Below, piece by piece: positions 1 to 5,711 of a stretch of 6,217 bases of DNA; position 1 is the first letter of the stretch; each line of letters begins with the position of its first letter. This stretch comes from Candidatus Thorarchaeota archaeon SMTZ1-83. GTDB lineage: Archaea > Asgardarchaeota > Thorarchaeia > Thorarchaeales > Thorarchaeaceae. Both the position numbers and the translations under genes were made by a program. The stretch covers positions 1 to 6,217 of the forward strand of contig LRSK01000097.1 of NCBI GenBank assembly GCA_001563325.1, given 5' to 3'. The notes beneath the pieces were generated by a model. The model searched no databases. It was given only the letters and a program-made list of their open reading frames with translations, and was not told the DNA's origin.

Positions 1-627
1 CATGATCTCCCACAGATCTTCCTCGTCCTCAACAACGTCCTCCGGAAGCGGAATGGGCTCACCAGCCCTGAGGGCAAGCAGATAGATTCGGCATGTTCGC
101 TCGAGAAGAATGGCATTATTCAGAGCCTTTCTGATAGTGTTCCCACAGGTCACTGCACCATGATTGGCAACAAGAACTGCACTTCTCCGGTCCATGGCTT
201 CAACAACATTCTTTGCCAAATCCTTTGTCCCAGGCATTGCATAGGAGGTCACACGAATCTCGCCTCCCAATTTTGGTACAACCTCGTCTAGAATTGGAGG
301 CAGGGGTCTCTGAAGCACAGCAAGTGCGGTGGCGTAGATGCTATGTGAGTGAACAACAGCATTCGCATCATCCCGCTGTCTGTATATCTCAAGGTGCGTT
401 GGAGTCTCAACACTAGCGTTCCGGTCAGCTTCTACGACGTCACCATCCATATTGACCACGACTATATCATCTAAGGTCATCGTGGCATAAGGAACAGAAC
501 TTGGTGTGATTATGGCGTGTTCATCATTCACTCGAATGCTCGCATTACCAGCTGAGATGATGACAAGGTTCTCTCTAATCATCTCACCGCACGCTGCTAG
601 AAGCTCCTCTTTCTCCTTCTCATACAT
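1..627 (-). CDS. Class II aldolase (fuculose-phosphate aldolase/AraD family), partial at left edge
   Basis: Likely a zinc-dependent cytoplasmic aldolase that cleaves a phosphorylated ketose or sugar acid to a triose phosphate plus an aldehyde, or a relative acting as an epimerase or decarboxylating aldolase. Visible are 209 residues with no stop; E. coli FucA is about 215, so only a short C-terminus is probably missing. Family motifs read in order: GNAS at 27-30 and TPSSVPY at 41-47 (phosphate-binding loops), Glu74 in VETPTH (catalytic acid/base position), His93 and His95 in HSHS, and His156 in NHG. The three histidines are the expected metal ligands. The start is the ATG at 627, which overlaps the kinase stop as TAATG and follows a GGAAGTGA ribosome binding site. 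It is the last visible gene of the SCP2-dehydrogenase-kinase-aldolase operon and presumably acts on the kinase product. Family assignment is firm; substrate is unknown. Confidence 0.9.
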   Translation of the reverse strand, partial: MYEKEKEELLAACGEMIRENLVIISAGNASIRVNDEHAIITPSSVPYATMTLDDIVVVNMDGDVVEADRNASVETPTHLEIYRQRDDANAVVHSHSIYATALAVLQRPLPPILDEVVPKLGGEIRVTSYAMPGTKDLAKNVVEAMDRRSAVLVANHGAVTCGNTIRKALNNAILLERTCRIYLLALRAGEPIPLPEDVVEDEEDLWEIM

Positions 628-2132
628 TATTCGTCACTTCCTAGATTCCATATCTCTTTCCAGCGGGAGTAGTAGAATTCATACTCAGTCGCTCTTTCAT
701 CAGGTTCAATTTTTGGTTGCCAAGTGACCATTGCTTCTGAAGCCTTCTTTAGATTGGGATACCAGTCTACTCCGACTGCAGCACAAATCGCAGCTCCAAT
801 CATGCTGCCTTCGAACTGCTTAGGATTCATGATTGGCTTTCCAATGGCATTACTAAGAATCTGTCGCCATACCTGCGACCTAGAGATACCACCAATGGCC
901 TTTACAACAGGTGGATTTTCAAACTCCTGCAATTGCTCTATGTTACCACGTACTGCAAAAGCGATGTTCTCTAGAACTGCGTGAATCAAGCTCGCAGAGT
1001 CAAGAGGTTTGACCTGGGGTAACGCCGGTTGTGGAAAATGAAGCCGAGCTAACGGTATGTCGGCCATCCGGTTTGAGTCCATGATTCTGGGTCCTAGCCC
1101 AGCAAAAGCCTCATTGCTTCCTGGGGGAACGTCCTTCAGTATCTCAGGTAGACTATGAAATGTCTTCTTTCTACATCTATCAGGATCATCAGAAAGCTCA
1201 CATAATAGCCCTATAACCCATTCGATGTAGGCCCCTGTCAGCATGGCATTACTCTCTAATGTCCACATACCTGGCAACACATGACAGGAAGACCAGAGTT
1301 TCTGTTCAGAAGAACAGACATGGCTGTCTAATGTGAGCATCACAGGAGTTGTACTGCCTGCAATAACCGTGATTTCTCCAGGGCCAGCCTGTGCGGCAAG
1401 AAGAGCACAATGCGTATCAGTACCACCTTGAATTACAGATAGGCCTTCAGGAAGTCCAGAGTCCAAAGCTGCTTTGGGAGCGACACTCCCAACAACTTCC
1501 CCAGCCCTCTTCAAGCTTGGAAGGATTGCTTTATCAAGACCTAGTGCTGAGGATATCTCTTCACTCCACTTTTGGTTTTTAATATCATAGAATCCGGTGG
1601 CACTGGCAGAGGATGGCTCTGTGACATACTCTCCACTCAGTCTAAAAGTAATCCAGTCATTGATTGGAAGAATATGAGCCACCGCCTCATGAATCTCAGG
1701 CTCCTCCTCCTCGAACCATGCAAGTCTTGCGGGAGTGAACATCATGGGAGGCCAGCAACCGGTGACCTCCAGGAACCTCTTCCCAAGAGCCTCTTCGATG
1801 ACATATTGAGACATTGCGCCTCGTGCATCTATATTTGGACCGCTGTAAAGCTCATTCCCATCAGCATTAAGAAACACTATGCCATGGCGCTGACTGGTAG
1901 TAGCCACGCTCTCAATTTTTGAGAGGGATATTCCAGATGCTTTCACTGCTTCCTTGGTCACGGCACATATCAAATCCCAGAAATGAGAAGGGTCGAACTC
2001 TTTTGCGATCTCAAGAAACGCGGGAGTCTTGTAGCTCCATTTCCTCCTTCCAAGACCCAGAACTTCGCCTTGTTTTCCAACAATCATGCATCGCACGCCA
2101 GTTGTACCAGCATCTATCGCCGCTACAGGCAT
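627..2132 (-). CDS. FGGY-family carbohydrate kinase (xylulokinase/LsrK-like)
   Basis: A 501-residue ATP-dependent sugar kinase of the FGGY family, the usual length for the family. It should phosphorylate a ketose, polyol or related carbonyl compound in the cytoplasm. The N-terminal phosphate-binding loop is DAGTTGVR at 7-14. A substrate-side NIDARG is at 100-105, and the catalytic-base Asp is expected at 239 in GGTDTHCALL. The second phosphate loop is AGSTTP at 258-263. The adenosine-side motif GGISRSQVWRQI is at 414-425, followed by IGAAICAAVG at 445-454. The NIDARG segment and the general N-terminal pattern recall LsrK (autoinducer-2 kinase) more than classic xylulokinases, which carry a different motif there; this comparison is from memory. 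The ATG at 2132 places the glycine-rich loop at the N-terminus as usual and has a GAGGTGA ribosome binding site. It begins one base after the dehydrogenase stop. Substrate unknown. Confidence 0.93.
   Translation of the reverse strand: MPVAAIDAGTTGVRCMIVGKQGEVLGLGRRKWSYKTPAFLEIAKEFDPSHFWDLICAVTKEAVKASGISLSKIESVATTSQRHGIVFLNADGNELYSGPNIDARGAMSQYVIEEALGKRFLEVTGCWPPMMFTPARLAWFEEEEPEIHEAVAHILPINDWITFRLSGEYVTEPSSASATGFYDIKNQKWSEEISSALGLDKAILPSLKRAGEVVGSVAPKAALDSGLPEGLSVIQGGTDTHCALLAAQAGPGEITVIAGSTTPVMLTLDSHVCSSEQKLWSSCHVLPGMWTLESNAMLTGAYIEWVIGLLCELSDDPDRCRKKTFHSLPEILKDVPPGSNEAFAGLGPRIMDSNRMADIPLARLHFPQPALPQVKPLDSASLIHAVLENIAFAVRGNIEQLQEFENPPVVKAIGGISRSQVWRQILSNAIGKPIMNPKQFEGSMIGAAICAAVGVDWYPNLKKASEAMVTWQPKIEPDERATEYEFYYSRWKEIWNLGSDE
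634..641 (-). promoter_or_regulatory. Ribosome binding site of the aldolase gene
   Basis: GGAAGTGA on the minus strand lies inside the last codons of the kinase gene, six bases upstream of the aldolase ATG at 627. It supports this start and suggests translational coupling to the kinase. Confidence 0.6.
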
Positions 2133-2133
2133 T

Positions 2134-3144
2134 TTAGCTCACCTCTTTATTGAGAACTTCAGGGTTCAGGATGTTTACTGGACTACCTCCTTCAAGCAGT
2201 GCCTGAATGTCCTTTGCTATCATTATTGACTGGCGTTCGATTGTATCGACTGTGTTGCCCCCAATGTGAGGCGTCACTGTTACGTTGTCTAATTCCAAAA
2301 ACTCATTATCGCAGTCAACTGGCTCCATTGAGAATACATCCAGACCGGCACCTGCAATCGTCCCTGACTCCAGTGCCTGTCTAAGCGCATACTCATCTGT
2401 GATTGATGCACGAGCGGTGTTGATGAAGATGGCGGTCTTCTTCATCATACCAAATTGCTCTGCGCCCAGCATTCCTTTGGTTTCATCAGTGGGTGGACAG
2501 TGGACTGTCACTATGTCAGAACTTCTGAGAAGGTCATCCAATGACACCCCTTTCGCGCCCACTTTGCTCAATCTTTCTTGAGACGCATATGGGTCATAGA
2601 CCAGTATGTCAACTCCAAATGCCTGTAGTCGTCTTGCCACCTCATATCCAATCTTTCCAAGACCGATTATCCCGACAATGCGACCATGAAGCTCAAAGCC
2701 TCTAGTTGTGCTGTACATCTGGGCGAAGTCCGAATAGTCATCCACCATGAACTCGTTCCTCAGAAGACGGTCGGCTGCCACAATACGTCTGGCTTGGCTC
2801 AGCATTAGAGTTATAGTCAATTCCGCAACGGCAATTGTGTTTCGGCCAGGTGCCGCAATCACGGGAATACCCTTGGCATTTGCTGCGGCGATTGAAACGT
2901 TGTTGGGATTGTCTCTCGCAGACGCAATAATCTTCAAGTCAGCTCCCTCAATGACCTCCTCCTTCACCTCATCACCTTCAACGATGACAATATCGTAGCC
3001 TCCGTCTCTGATGGGACTAAGGAGCTTATCCCCGAGGTAGAGCTTGCCTGTTTCAAGCCAGCTCTCATGATGAACTTCTAACCCTGCATTCTCAAGAATC
3101 TTCAATCCCGACGCTGAGAAGGGTGCAGTGATTAACACCTTCAT
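2134..3144 (-). CDS. NAD-dependent D-2-hydroxyacid dehydrogenase (SerA/glyoxylate reductase family)
   Basis: A 336-residue oxidoreductase interconverting a D-2-hydroxyacid and its 2-keto acid with NAD(H). The Rossmann motif GLGKIG is at 161-166, and Asp184 in the YDPY segment ends the second strand, indicating NAD rather than NADP preference. The catalytic triad is readable as Arg245 (NTAR), Glu274 (DVFSMEP) and His293 (TPHIGG). The length fits short dehydrogenases such as glyoxylate or hydroxypyruvate reductases; there is no ACT domain as in long SerA phosphoglycerate dehydrogenases. I chose the ATG at 3144 because GGAGGTCA lies seven bases upstream and MKVLITAPFS is a typical family N-terminus. 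An in-frame GTG at 3168 would add eight residues that include the ribosome binding site. A catabolic role beside the kinase and aldolase is more likely than serine synthesis, but this is inference. Confidence 0.92.
   Translation of the reverse strand: MKVLITAPFSASGLKILENAGLEVHHESWLETGKLYLGDKLLSPIRDGGYDIVIVEGDEVKEEVIEGADLKIIASARDNPNNVSIAAANAKGIPVIAAPGRNTIAVAELTITLMLSQARRIVAADRLLRNEFMVDDYSDFAQMYSTTRGFELHGRIVGIIGLGKIGYEVARRLQAFGVDILVYDPYASQERLSKVGAKGVSLDDLLRSSDIVTVHCPPTDETKGMLGAEQFGMMKKTAIFINTARASITDEYALRQALESGTIAGAGLDVFSMEPVDCDNEFLELDNVTVTPHIGGNTVDTIERQSIMIAKDIQALLEGGSPVNILNPEVLNKEVS
2139..2145 (-). promoter_or_regulatory. Ribosome binding site of the kinase gene
   Basis: GAGGTGA on the minus strand, a near-ideal match to the archaeal 16S rRNA 3' end, sits six bases before the kinase ATG. 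It is inside the final codons of the dehydrogenase gene, so the two genes are probably translationally coupled. Confidence 0.8.
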
Positions 3145-3150
3145 TATCGT

Positions 3151-3158
3151 GACCTCCT
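3151..3158 (-). promoter_or_regulatory. Ribosome binding site deciding the dehydrogenase start
   Basis: AGGAGGTC (within GAGGAGGTCAC) on the minus strand is an extended match to the 16S anti-Shine-Dalgarno sequence, six to seven bases upstream of the ATG at 3144. It decides against the upstream in-frame GTG at 3168. The 42-bp gap after the SCP2 gene has no TATA box, so cotranscription from upstream is likely. Confidence 0.8.
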
Positions 3159-3186
3159 CAAAATTCACCAGGGAATGTCGCAGGAT

Positions 3187-3519
3187 CTACAGCAACAACT
3201 TCTGTAGCTTGAGGAGATCTGGAACTTCTCCCTTAGTCTTGAGCTTCCCAGCTTGATATGCAGCCATTGGACTCTCGCTCTTGTCCATGATTTTAAGAAA
3301 AACTGTTGAGTCCATAGTCACTGTCATCTCAGCATCTACAGTCCCCTCAGCCAGCTCTAGTAGCTCAGCATCTCCAATTTTCATGTACATCTGAGTGTCG
3401 ATGTCAGGAAACATGAATTGGAGGGTTTTGTTGAATTCCTAAAACCGTCGCTGGATTTTGGGGTCTTCAAACCTTGTGCCGAGTTGCTTCAATTGTGCCA
3501 AAATCTCTTCCTTAGTCAT
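3187..3519 (-). pseudogene. SCP2 (sterol carrier protein 2) domain protein interrupted by an in-frame TAG
   Basis: Reading from the ATG at 3519 gives MTKEEILAQLKQLGTRFEDP, six more residues, a TAG at 3441-3439, then EFNKTLQF and an open frame to a terminal TAG at 3189-3187. The frame is unchanged across the stop, and both sides fit one SCP2 domain of about 110 residues: a helical N-terminus, then KTLQFMFPDIDTQMYMKIGD, a DAEMTVTMDSTVFLKIM segment and the ending GKLKTKGEVPDLLKLQKLLL. SCP2 domains bind lipids or other hydrophobic ligands. From family memory, a Lys is common where the TAG sits, so one AAG-to-TAG change could explain it. A restart at the ATG at 3414 (75 residues) would lose the first helix and has no ribosome binding site. 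Options are a nonsense mutation, a sequencing error, or a recoded amber codon. It is the first gene after the operon promoter, 42 bp before the dehydrogenase. Domain call firm; functional status uncertain. Confidence 0.8.
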
Positions 3520-3541
3520 TCAAGCACCATGCAGTATCGCG

Positions 3542-3574
3542 TGCATTAGGCGATATATCTTGTGTGCTAATGCA
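3542..3574. repeat. Inverted repeat flanking the TATA box, candidate operator
   Basis: TGCATTAG at 3542-3549 and CTAATGCA at 3567-3574 are perfect 8-bp inverted arms separated by 17 bp that contain GATATATC. Arm centres are 25 bp apart, about two and a half helical turns. A bound dimeric or tetrameric regulator would cover the TATA/BRE region of the minus-strand operon and block TBP/TFB. The role as an operator is inferred; the repeat itself is read directly. Confidence 0.6.
3552..3559 (-). promoter_or_regulatory. TATA box of the SCP2-dehydrogenase-kinase-aldolase operon
   Basis: GATATATC, a palindromic TATA-like box, is centred about 36 bases upstream of the SCP2 ATG at 3519. Archaeal spacing puts the transcription start near 3529, giving a leader of roughly ten bases. 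There is no good ribosome binding site before that ATG, which fits a very short leader. An inverted repeat brackets the box. Confidence 0.55.
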
Positions 3575-3639
3575 TGAAGAATACACGAAAAGTGAGTTTG
3601 CCGCGCAAACTGCTTTGACCGACAAAAAGAATCTGGGTA

Positions 3640-3647
3640 TTATATAC
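3640..3647 (+). promoter_or_regulatory. TATA box of the ABC transporter operon
   Basis: TTATATAC, preceded by a purine-rich stretch (gacaaaaaga, 3621-3630) that could serve as BRE. The box centre lies about 25 bases before the ATG at 3669, so transcription would start at or within a base or two of that codon, giving a leaderless mRNA. Confidence 0.65.
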
Positions 3648-3668
3648 GTTCTATGTGTGTGTTTATCC

Positions 3669-4427
3669 ATGTCAAATACAATATCTAAACATGCGATAAA
3701 GATAGAGAACCTGACTAAGAGGTTTGAGAAGGTCACAGCCGTTGATGACCTTAGCCTCGAGATTGGTTGGGGTGAACTCTTTGGTCTGCTTGGACCCAAC
3801 GGTGCAGGCAAGACTACTGTAATCAATATTCTGAGCACGCTGCTAGAGCCTACTAATGGGGTTGCAGCAGTAGCAGATCACGATGTGGTGTTTGGTGCTG
3901 ATGAAGTACGAAAGATAATCGGAGTCTGCCCTCAGGAGCCAGCCTTCTACCAGCATCTTACTGGTAGGGAGAACATCGAACTCATGGGAGATCTCCATGA
4001 AGTTCCCAAGGATGTGCTCAAGGATAGAGTGGAGACCATGCTCAAGAAGATTGGATTGGAAGATGATGCAGACCGTCGTGCTGGTCAATACAGTGGAGGA
4101 ATGATCCGCCGCGTCAGCACATTGATGGCTCTAATCAGCGATCCAAAGGTGGCACTCCTTGATGAGCCTACTGTAGCGATGGACCCTGTGTCCAGACGCG
4201 CCGTCTGGGACTTCATTAGGGAGTTGAAGAGCAATGGCAAATCAATCATACTAACAACCCACTATATGGAAGAAGCTGAGGAGCTCTGCGACAGGGTTGG
4301 AATCATCGACCAGGGCAAACTGATAGCATTAGGCAGTCCCAAAGAACTGATGGAAGAACATCATGCAGAGGACCTCGAAGAGGTGTTCATCAAGCTCACT
4401 GGAAAGAAGCTAAGGGAGGGATTCTAA
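3669..4427 (+). CDS. ABC-2 type exporter, ATP-binding subunit
   Basis: A 252-residue ATPase that powers the membrane partner encoded next. Motifs in order: aromatic A-loop candidate Phe19, Walker A GPNGAGKTT at 42-50, Q-loop Gln89 in CPQEP, signature YSGGM at 141-145, Walker B VALLDEP at 161-167, D-loop region VAMDP at 169-173 (the usual family form is GLDP), and switch His198 in TTHYMEEAEEL. The pattern matches the DrrA/CcmA-like group of multidrug, lipid or natural-product exporters; there is no C-terminal regulatory domain. The ATG at 3669 is chosen because it begins just before the first core strand and lies where the TATA box predicts the transcript to start. The frame is open upstream to 3564, but that extension carries the promoter. 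The stop TAA abuts the permease ATG. Substrate unknown. Confidence 0.93.
   Translation: MSNTISKHAIKIENLTKRFEKVTAVDDLSLEIGWGELFGLLGPNGAGKTTVINILSTLLEPTNGVAAVADHDVVFGADEVRKIIGVCPQEPAFYQHLTGRENIELMGDLHEVPKDVLKDRVETMLKKIGLEDDADRRAGQYSGGMIRRVSTLMALISDPKVALLDEPTVAMDPVSRRAVWDFIRELKSNGKSIILTTHYMEEAEELCDRVGIIDQGKLIALGSPKELMEEHHAEDLEEVFIKLTGKKLREGF
4414..4420 (+). promoter_or_regulatory. Ribosome binding site of the permease gene
   Basis: GGGAGGG lies in the last codons of the ATPase gene, seven bases before the permease ATG at 4428, which follows the ATPase TAA with no gap. This supports coupled synthesis of the two subunits. Confidence 0.7.
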
Positions 4428-5588
4428 ATGAGTCTACGACGAACGCTAGCCCTAGTAAAGAAGAACATGAAGATGTTCACAAGACAGCCTGCAGTTCTTT
4501 TCCTGTTGCTGCTATTTCCAATCATAGTCACCGCTACATTTGGCCTGGCTTTTGGCGGCATGGGGCAGGGAGGAGTGACCAACTTCGACATAGGCCTTTT
4601 GAACCTAGATGCAGTTTCGACAGACCCTCAATGGACAAACAGCTTTGAGGGAAACCTCACCGAGCTGGAGGGGATCACAGTGACATACTTCGATGATAAC
4701 GCATCTGGTCAATCCGAGCTGCTTCAGGGGAATATGGATGCATTCATCGTGATTCCCGAAGGCTTTGGTGACAGCTGCACTTCATACTGGAACTCCCCAT
4801 TCGACGGAAGCTCTTGGATCAATACAACTGTAGAACTCTATGTTGACAGCGGATCGATGATTGCAAGTAGTGCAATCCCGCCGCTGATTCAGCAGGTCGT
4901 GCTAAAGACTATGTTTGGAAATGATGCGACTACTCTGGACCTTCCGGTTGATATCGGAAGCCCAACACTAGTTGAAGCCAGCTATTTCACTCAATGGGAC
5001 TTCATGGCCCCAGGGATATTTGCATTCGCCAGTATCTTCATGATAATGATTGTCGCTCAATCATTGACAGAAGAACGAGATGGCGGGCTACTGAAAAGAC
5101 TAGGCACCACCCCACTCAAGTCGCACGAATTCATGCTTAGTCAGGTTATTTCCTACATGCTCATTGCAGTGGTACAGGTGTTTCTGGTGTTTGCGGCATC
5201 CTTCTTGATAGGATATAGACCTGCAACAGATGCCGCTGGGCTTGGTTTCGCATTTGCCATCTTGCTGGCGTTCTCCCTCGTCAATGTAGGTTTTGGACTG
5301 ATAGCAGCTACTATCTCCAAATCCGCTGAGATAGCCAGTGGATTGTCATTCATCTTCATAATGCCACAGATGTTCTTCGGAACCTTTATGCCGCTTGGGG
5401 GTTTGACAGAAACTATCTCCCGGTTCATGCCGAGCAATTACGTAACTGAGGCAATCACGACGCTGTTCCTTCGTGGTGCTCCTGTTACTACACTCTCTAT
5501 CTGGAGCAATTTGGGAATTGTATTGGTCAGTGGATTAGTGCTTCTTCTGATTGGAGTTGTACTCTTTCGACGATACTCAACAAGATAG
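4428..5588 (+). CDS. ABC-2 type exporter, permease subunit
   Basis: A 386-residue membrane subunit of the same exporter. A short basic N-terminus (RRTLALVKKNMKMFTRQP) leads into membrane segment 1 at about 22-44. A large extracytoplasmic region (about 45-185) follows, then five more segments near 192-213, 238-262, 270-296, 302-323 and 357-380. The cytoplasmic loop TEERDGGLLKRLGTTPLKSHEF at 214-235 is the hallmark coupling loop of ABC-2 permeases with the ER.G....L..TP pattern. The protein ends in basic residues (FRRYSTR). The outer domain has three Asn-X-Ser/Thr sequons (Asn76, Asn91, Asn132), possible archaeal N-glycosylation sites. It probably dimerises, giving an ATPase2-permease2 exporter. 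The gene ends in TAG, followed within 11 bases by a strong hairpin. Substrate could be a drug, lipid or secondary metabolite and is not determinable here. Confidence 0.92.
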   Translation: MSLRRTLALVKKNMKMFTRQPAVLFLLLLFPIIVTATFGLAFGGMGQGGVTNFDIGLLNLDAVSTDPQWTNSFEGNLTELEGITVTYFDDNASGQSELLQGNMDAFIVIPEGFGDSCTSYWNSPFDGSSWINTTVELYVDSGSMIASSAIPPLIQQVVLKTMFGNDATTLDLPVDIGSPTLVEASYFTQWDFMAPGIFAFASIFMIMIVAQSLTEERDGGLLKRLGTTPLKSHEFMLSQVISYMLIAVVQVFLVFAASFLIGYRPATDAAGLGFAFAILLAFSLVNVGFGLIAATISKSAEIASGLSFIFIMPQMFFGTFMPLGGLTETISRFMPSNYVTEAITTLFLRGAPVTTLSIWSNLGIVLVSGLVLLLIGVVLFRRYSTR

Positions 5589-5598
5589 TTCTCTACCG

Positions 5599-5634
5599 GA
5601 GAAGGGATAGACATCCCTTCTCTTCCGCTTTTTT
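5599..5634 (+). terminator. Hairpin plus T-run terminator after the ABC transporter operon
   Basis: GAGAAGGGAT at 5599-5608 pairs perfectly with ATCCCTTCTC at 5613-5622 around the 4-base loop AGAC. Six T residues follow at 5629-5634. Archaeal termination depends mainly on the T-run; the perfect stem may add termination or protect the 3' end. It separates the exporter unit from the next gene, which has its own promoter. Confidence 0.75.
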
Positions 5635-5656
5635 CAAGAATTGCTACTTGGGGAAG

Positions 5657-5666
5657 GATATTTATC
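5657..5666 (+). promoter_or_regulatory. Probable TATA box of the downstream membrane-protein gene
   Basis: GATATTTATC, preceded by purine-rich GGGGAAG, lies between the terminator and the gene starting at 5712. Archaeal spacing puts the transcription start near 5686-5688, leaving a leader of about 25 bases that holds the GAGGTGG ribosome binding site. The match is weaker than for the two divergent promoters. Confidence 0.45.
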
Positions 5667-5697
5667 GCAGAGAAGGCACGCGCCACTCCTGAGGCAA

Positions 5698-5704
5698 GAG
5701 GTGG
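5698..5704 (+). promoter_or_regulatory. Ribosome binding site of the downstream membrane-protein gene
   Basis: GAGGTGG is seven bases upstream of the ATG at 5712. Two stops in a row, TAG and TAA at 5706-5711 in the frame of the ATG, directly precede it, so the coding region cannot begin earlier. Confidence 0.75.
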
Positions 5705-5711
5705 CTAGTAA

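Noticed and set aside
1572..1922. Plus-strand 116-codon open frame inside the kinase gene
   Set aside because: It is antisense to well-conserved kinase sequence, with no ribosome binding site or family resemblance. The same holds for the other plus-strand frames between 213 and 2998 and the minus-strand frames at 3843-4088 and 5153-5686.
3145..3168. GTG start of the dehydrogenase at 3168
   Set aside because: It would place the GAGGAGGTCA ribosome binding site inside the coding region; MKVLITAPFS from 3144 is the natural N-terminus.
3187..3414. A separate intact 75-residue gene starting at ATG 3414
   Set aside because: No ribosome binding site is present, and the missing first helix of the SCP2 domain is encoded in the same frame just upstream of the TAG, so this is the back part of an interrupted gene.
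3187..3441. Genome-wide reassignment of TAG to an amino acid
   Set aside because: Two other TAG codons in the window sit at natural protein ends, one directly before a terminator hairpin, so TAG still works as a stop here; only a local or rare event remains possible.
3564..3668. N-terminal extension of the ABC ATPase by 35 codons
   Set aside because: It has no ribosome binding site, covers the TATA box at 3640-3647 and adds residues not seen in this family; the ATG at 3669 fits the promoter and the domain start.
3512..3838. Minus-strand open frame across the divergent promoter and the ABC ATPase start
   Set aside because: It lies opposite the Walker A coding region, overlaps the SCP2 start and has no recognisable protein features; it is a shadow frame.
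5586..5711. C-terminal extension of the permease through TAG 5586 to the TAG-TAA at 5706-5711
   Set aside because: The 39 intervening codons cover the terminator, a TATA box and a ribosome binding site; the open frame is best explained by chance.
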